Source: a virus. Taken from it: 47,780 bases of DNA. The stretch's first letter is position 1; the number at the start of each line of letters is the position of its first letter. The translations under genes and the position numbers were made by a program. The stretch is from positions 1-47,780 of the IMG/VR virus record IMGVR_UViG_3300032236_000866. One strand, 5' to 3'. This document shows, one piece after another, positions 45,669 to 47,780 of the stretch. The notes under the pieces are model-generated. The model worked only from the letters and a program-made list of their open reading frames with translations, was not told the origin of the DNA and ran no database searches.

Positions 45669-45879
45669 TTAGGTTCTCGCAGAACTCTTTGAATGTCTTT
45701 TTCTTTATCCAAGTATCTGGAGTTTTATTGTGTTTATTTACAAAACCATTATGAAGTTCCTTTGCAGTAAGGTCATACTTCTTCATAATGGGTCTCATCA
45801 ACTTATCTATAGAAGAATAAGAGGTCTTCTTTAACTTAAGAAGACCTCTTTCAAGTTCAAGTATCGCTGAAGTTAGCAT
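45658..45879 (-). CDS. Small conserved basic protein, 73 residues
   Basis: The protein ('SYSSIDKLMRPIMKKYDLTA', then 'KELHNGFVNKHNKTPDTWIK') matches a small conserved family in T4-like cyanophages. It overlaps the end of the 460-residue gene by 23 nt and the next gene by 11 nt. It is basic and helical; no function known. Confidence 0.7.
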   Translation of the reverse strand: MLTSAILELERGLLKLKKTSYSSIDKLMRPIMKKYDLTAKELHNGFVNKHNKTPDTWIKKKTFKEFCENLNEL

Positions 45880-47239
45880 TTTCCTCTAAGTAGCTTTTCC
45901 AATATTCATAACAAGACAACTCTTCACCCATACCTCTTCTTGCCCTTTGTCTTCTTCTTTGCGTTTGCTTTATGGTTGATGATGGATTATCACTAGTTCT
46001 TCCACCTTTTGTTCCTTGATAAGAACGAAGTTGTGTTTCGCCAGATGCATTTGGTTTTGCCAAATGAGTTTTAATTTTTGTGGAAGTTGGTTGATTTTTC
46101 TTTTCCCCCTCAAATGCCTTATGGACCTTTGCGGCATCATCATACATATGAATTTTCTTGGCACCACTCTGCTTTGCAACTCCTTTTGCTACATCTACTT
46201 TTTTCTTTCCAATATCACTACCTTTCATTCCACCAGTATAATGAATTTTATTGATAGGAACATCAACACCCTTCTTCTTCAAATGCCCTTGAAACTCTGA
46301 TGGATTATCAAACTTCGCACGAGCAGTGATGATATGAACATTTTGACCTCTTGCTTGCTTTCTTTTTACATCTTTAATTACTTTTTTGTTTGCGCTTGAA
46401 GTTTCTCCAAACTTTTTGGCACTTCTGAATTCACTAAAATCATAAGAATGTCCTTTATCAAGTTTATGAGTATTGAACTCTTGATTGCTTAAACTCTTAA
46501 CTCTTTTACCAGATGCATCATTTACATGAACCTGAACATTTGTTTTCCCTTTCTTGCCATGTCCAACCAAAGTTTCATCTACATCATATGCGTGAACTGT
46601 TTTCTTTGGCCTGGTTCCTCTCGCTTTCTCTTCAATATACTCTTCAAGAATGGCTGACACAAATTCATTACTCATATACTCAAACATATTTTCAGCAGTC
46701 TCATAATCTTCTGCGAAATCAGCATCAATCAAAGTTTCAATTACAAACTCATAAGCATCATTATAATCAAGTTCTTCTGGAACACAATTGTTTACTTTTT
46801 TACCATTTTTCATTTTAAACCCTTTTTTCTTCTTACCGGGCCAGCATTTTGTAAATCCATTATCATCTGCTTCTTCACTCATTGCTTGCTTTCTTTTCCA
46901 AGCATAATAAATCTTTTCTCCTTTTTCTGCACCATACTCTTTCATCATAGCGGTCTTTGCAGAACCAGTTTTCTTTCCAAGTGCTTCTTCTTTTCTTCTC
47001 TCTGCAGAAGTCATATGTCTTTCCCCAAGTTCAACTTCTTCTTTTCTTACAGTCTTCACAAAACCAGGAACATCTACTTGTTTTGCTTTTTTTCTTTGTA
47101 ATTCTACTGCTTTAGGTCCAAGTTGTGCTGCCGCATCTGGTGTTAATGCTGATGCCCCACTAGATTTTTTAATTTGACTTTGAGACCCCTTCAATACTCC
47201 TTCACTATAAACTCTTTTGAACTTAGAAATTCCAGACAT
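45857..47239 (-). CDS. Virion-type protein fused to a HAD-superfamily phosphatase domain
   Basis: I use ATG 47239 (460 residues); a TTG 12 nt upstream is possible. The N-terminal half has 'TSAERRKEEALGKKTGSAKT', 'YGAEKGEKIYYAWKRKQAMS' and the acidic helical module 'YEFVIETLIDADFAEDYETA' plus 'FEYMSNEFVSAILEE', shared with the 680-residue protein. The C-terminal half (about residues 212-385) is a HAD domain: 'VHAYDVDETLVGHG' (DxDET, nucleophile D), 'VHIITARAK' (motif II T), 'GKKKVDVAKGV' (motif III K) and 'IHMYDDAAK' (motif IV DD). HAD domains of this kind dephosphorylate small molecules or nucleic acid 3' ends. A late box lies upstream. Confidence 0.75.
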   Translation of the reverse strand: MSGISKFKRVYSEGVLKGSQSQIKKSSGASALTPDAAAQLGPKAVELQRKKAKQVDVPGFVKTVRKEEVELGERHMTSAERRKEEALGKKTGSAKTAMMKEYGAEKGEKIYYAWKRKQAMSEEADDNGFTKCWPGKKKKGFKMKNGKKVNNCVPEELDYNDAYEFVIETLIDADFAEDYETAENMFEYMSNEFVSAILEEYIEEKARGTRPKKTVHAYDVDETLVGHGKKGKTNVQVHVNDASGKRVKSLSNQEFNTHKLDKGHSYDFSEFRSAKKFGETSSANKKVIKDVKRKQARGQNVHIITARAKFDNPSEFQGHLKKKGVDVPINKIHYTGGMKGSDIGKKKVDVAKGVAKQSGAKKIHMYDDAAKVHKAFEGEKKNQPTSTKIKTHLAKPNASGETQLRSYQGTKGGRTSDNPSSTIKQTQRRRQRARRGMGEELSCYEYWKSYLEENANFSDT

Positions 47240-47261
47240 ATGAATACGCAATACTTTTTTT

Positions 47262-47268
47262 TATTTAT
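47262..47268 (-). promoter_or_regulatory. Late promoter box ATAAATA
   Basis: ATAAATA on the minus strand, 22 nt upstream of ATG 47239, starting where the T-run of the nrdB terminator ends. Confidence 0.68.
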
Positions 47269-47294
47269 AAAAAAAGAGGGGTAAAACCCCTCTT
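47269..47294 (-). terminator. Intrinsic terminator of nrdB
   Basis: Stem AAGAGGGG (47274-47281) and CCCCTCTT (47287-47294), loop TAAAA, with a T7 run on the minus strand, 3 nt after the nrdB stop. The late box at 47262-47268 follows at once. Confidence 0.9.
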
Positions 47295-47297
47295 GCG

Positions 47298-47780
47298 TCA
47301 CAACTGAAATCCAGAAAAATCATTAGATTTCATATCTTGTTTAATACCACCCACCACATAGCTAGAAATTTCTACTTCTTGTGGTGCCATTTGAACTGAT
47401 TTACTATTTAACCAGTGGTCAGTCCAAGGAAGTGGATTGTTCTTTGCCGGAATATCATATTCCGGTTTGAGACCAATTGCCTTCATACGACGATTTGCAA
47501 TCCATTCAACATAGTTCCAAAGTAGTTTATCATTCAATCCAATCATAGAGCCATCTTTAAAGAGATACTCTGCCCAAGTTTTTTCTTCATTTACACAATT
47601 CTTAAACGCACTTCTCACCCATTCTTCTTCTTCATTAGCAATTTGTTGCATTTCTGCATCATCTCCTTCACGCCACTTATTGAGGATGTTTTGAGTAATG
47701 ACAAGGTGCTGATTTTCGTCTCTTGCGATGAGAGAGATAATCTTAGCGGATCCTTCCATAAGTTTGAGTTCACCAAACGC
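47298..47780 (-). CDS. nrdB: Ribonucleotide reductase class I beta subunit NrdB, C-terminal part
   Basis: The frame is open to the right edge: 160 codons are visible and the start is outside. 'SAKIISLIARDENQHLVITQ' holds the E-x2-H iron-ligand motif of class I beta subunits (E and H in 'DENQH'), and the C-terminus 'SYVVGGIKQDMKSNDFSGFQ' plus 'L' ends with the tail that binds the alpha subunit. NrdB forms the diiron-tyrosyl radical needed to make deoxynucleotides. The phage glutaredoxin and thyX act in the same pathway. Confidence 0.92.
   Translation of the reverse strand, partial: AFGELKLMEGSAKIISLIARDENQHLVITQNILNKWREGDDAEMQQIANEEEEWVRSAFKNCVNEEKTWAEYLFKDGSMIGLNDKLLWNYVEWIANRRMKAIGLKPEYDIPAKNNPLPWTDHWLNSKSVQMAPQEVEISSYVVGGIKQDMKSNDFSGFQL

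Overview
The window is part of the genome of a T4-like cyanomyovirus, a contractile-tailed phage of a Synechococcus- or Prochlorococcus-type host. The evidence is a set of recognisable T4 core genes (baseplate and hub proteins, gp4, gp48, gp53, gp32, gp59, gp33, nrdB) next to genes typical of cyanophages: phoH, thyX, a high-light-inducible protein (hli), DUF1825, glutaredoxin, and a cyanobacterial SLH-type outer-membrane protein. Most of the sequence is AT-rich, and genes are packed with ATGA or GTGA overlaps. A T4-like late promoter box (CTAAATA, ATAAATA or TATAAATA) recurs, mostly 19-28 nt upstream of start codons.

Layout. 1-16388 (minus): a structural operon running from a tail-tube-fold protein (gp54-like), gp26-like and hub genes through two hub proteins with cell-wall hydrolase domains, a gp27-like hub, gp5-like OB-fold protein and separate needle, to fibre and virion proteins. 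It ends in a collagen-like fibre cut by the left edge. 16418-20100 (plus): gp4, an unassigned protein, gp48, gp53 and a small protein resembling a gp53 C-terminus. 20132-26337 (minus): replication and late-transcription genes. gp32 is split by a group I intron carrying a PD-(D/E)XK homing endonuclease; it is followed by DUF1825, gp59, gp33, a RecB-like exonuclease, phoH and thyX. 26402-32950 holds small accessory genes: glutaredoxin, two HNH-type proteins, a candidate ejected internal head protein, a collagen fibre, DUF1003, and a GH19 plus C39 cell-wall hydrolase pair. 33044-39636 is a nine-gene glycan cluster of glycosyltransferases, a fucosyltransferase and methyltransferases. 39672-42992 carries small genes, hli, the SLH porin, tRNA-Gly(UCC), an RlpA-like protein and a GIY-YIG nuclease. 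43116-47239 holds two large, probably structural proteins, one fused to a HAD phosphatase domain. nrdB is cut by the right edge.

The most notable features are: (1) the gp32 intron, whose splice sites can be placed to the base by P1, P10 and frame, and whose endonuclease has its own late promoter; (2) near-consensus sigma-70 promoters whose -35 box lies inside, or touches, the terminator hairpin of the preceding gene; (3) a short ORF starting with the T4 internal-protein capsid-targeting peptide; (4) a KYY...YR repeat shared by both cell-wall hydrolases, beside a 25-residue membrane peptide with its own late promoter; (5) a GC-rich, host-like SLH porin gene beside a tRNA; (6) the large glycan cluster.
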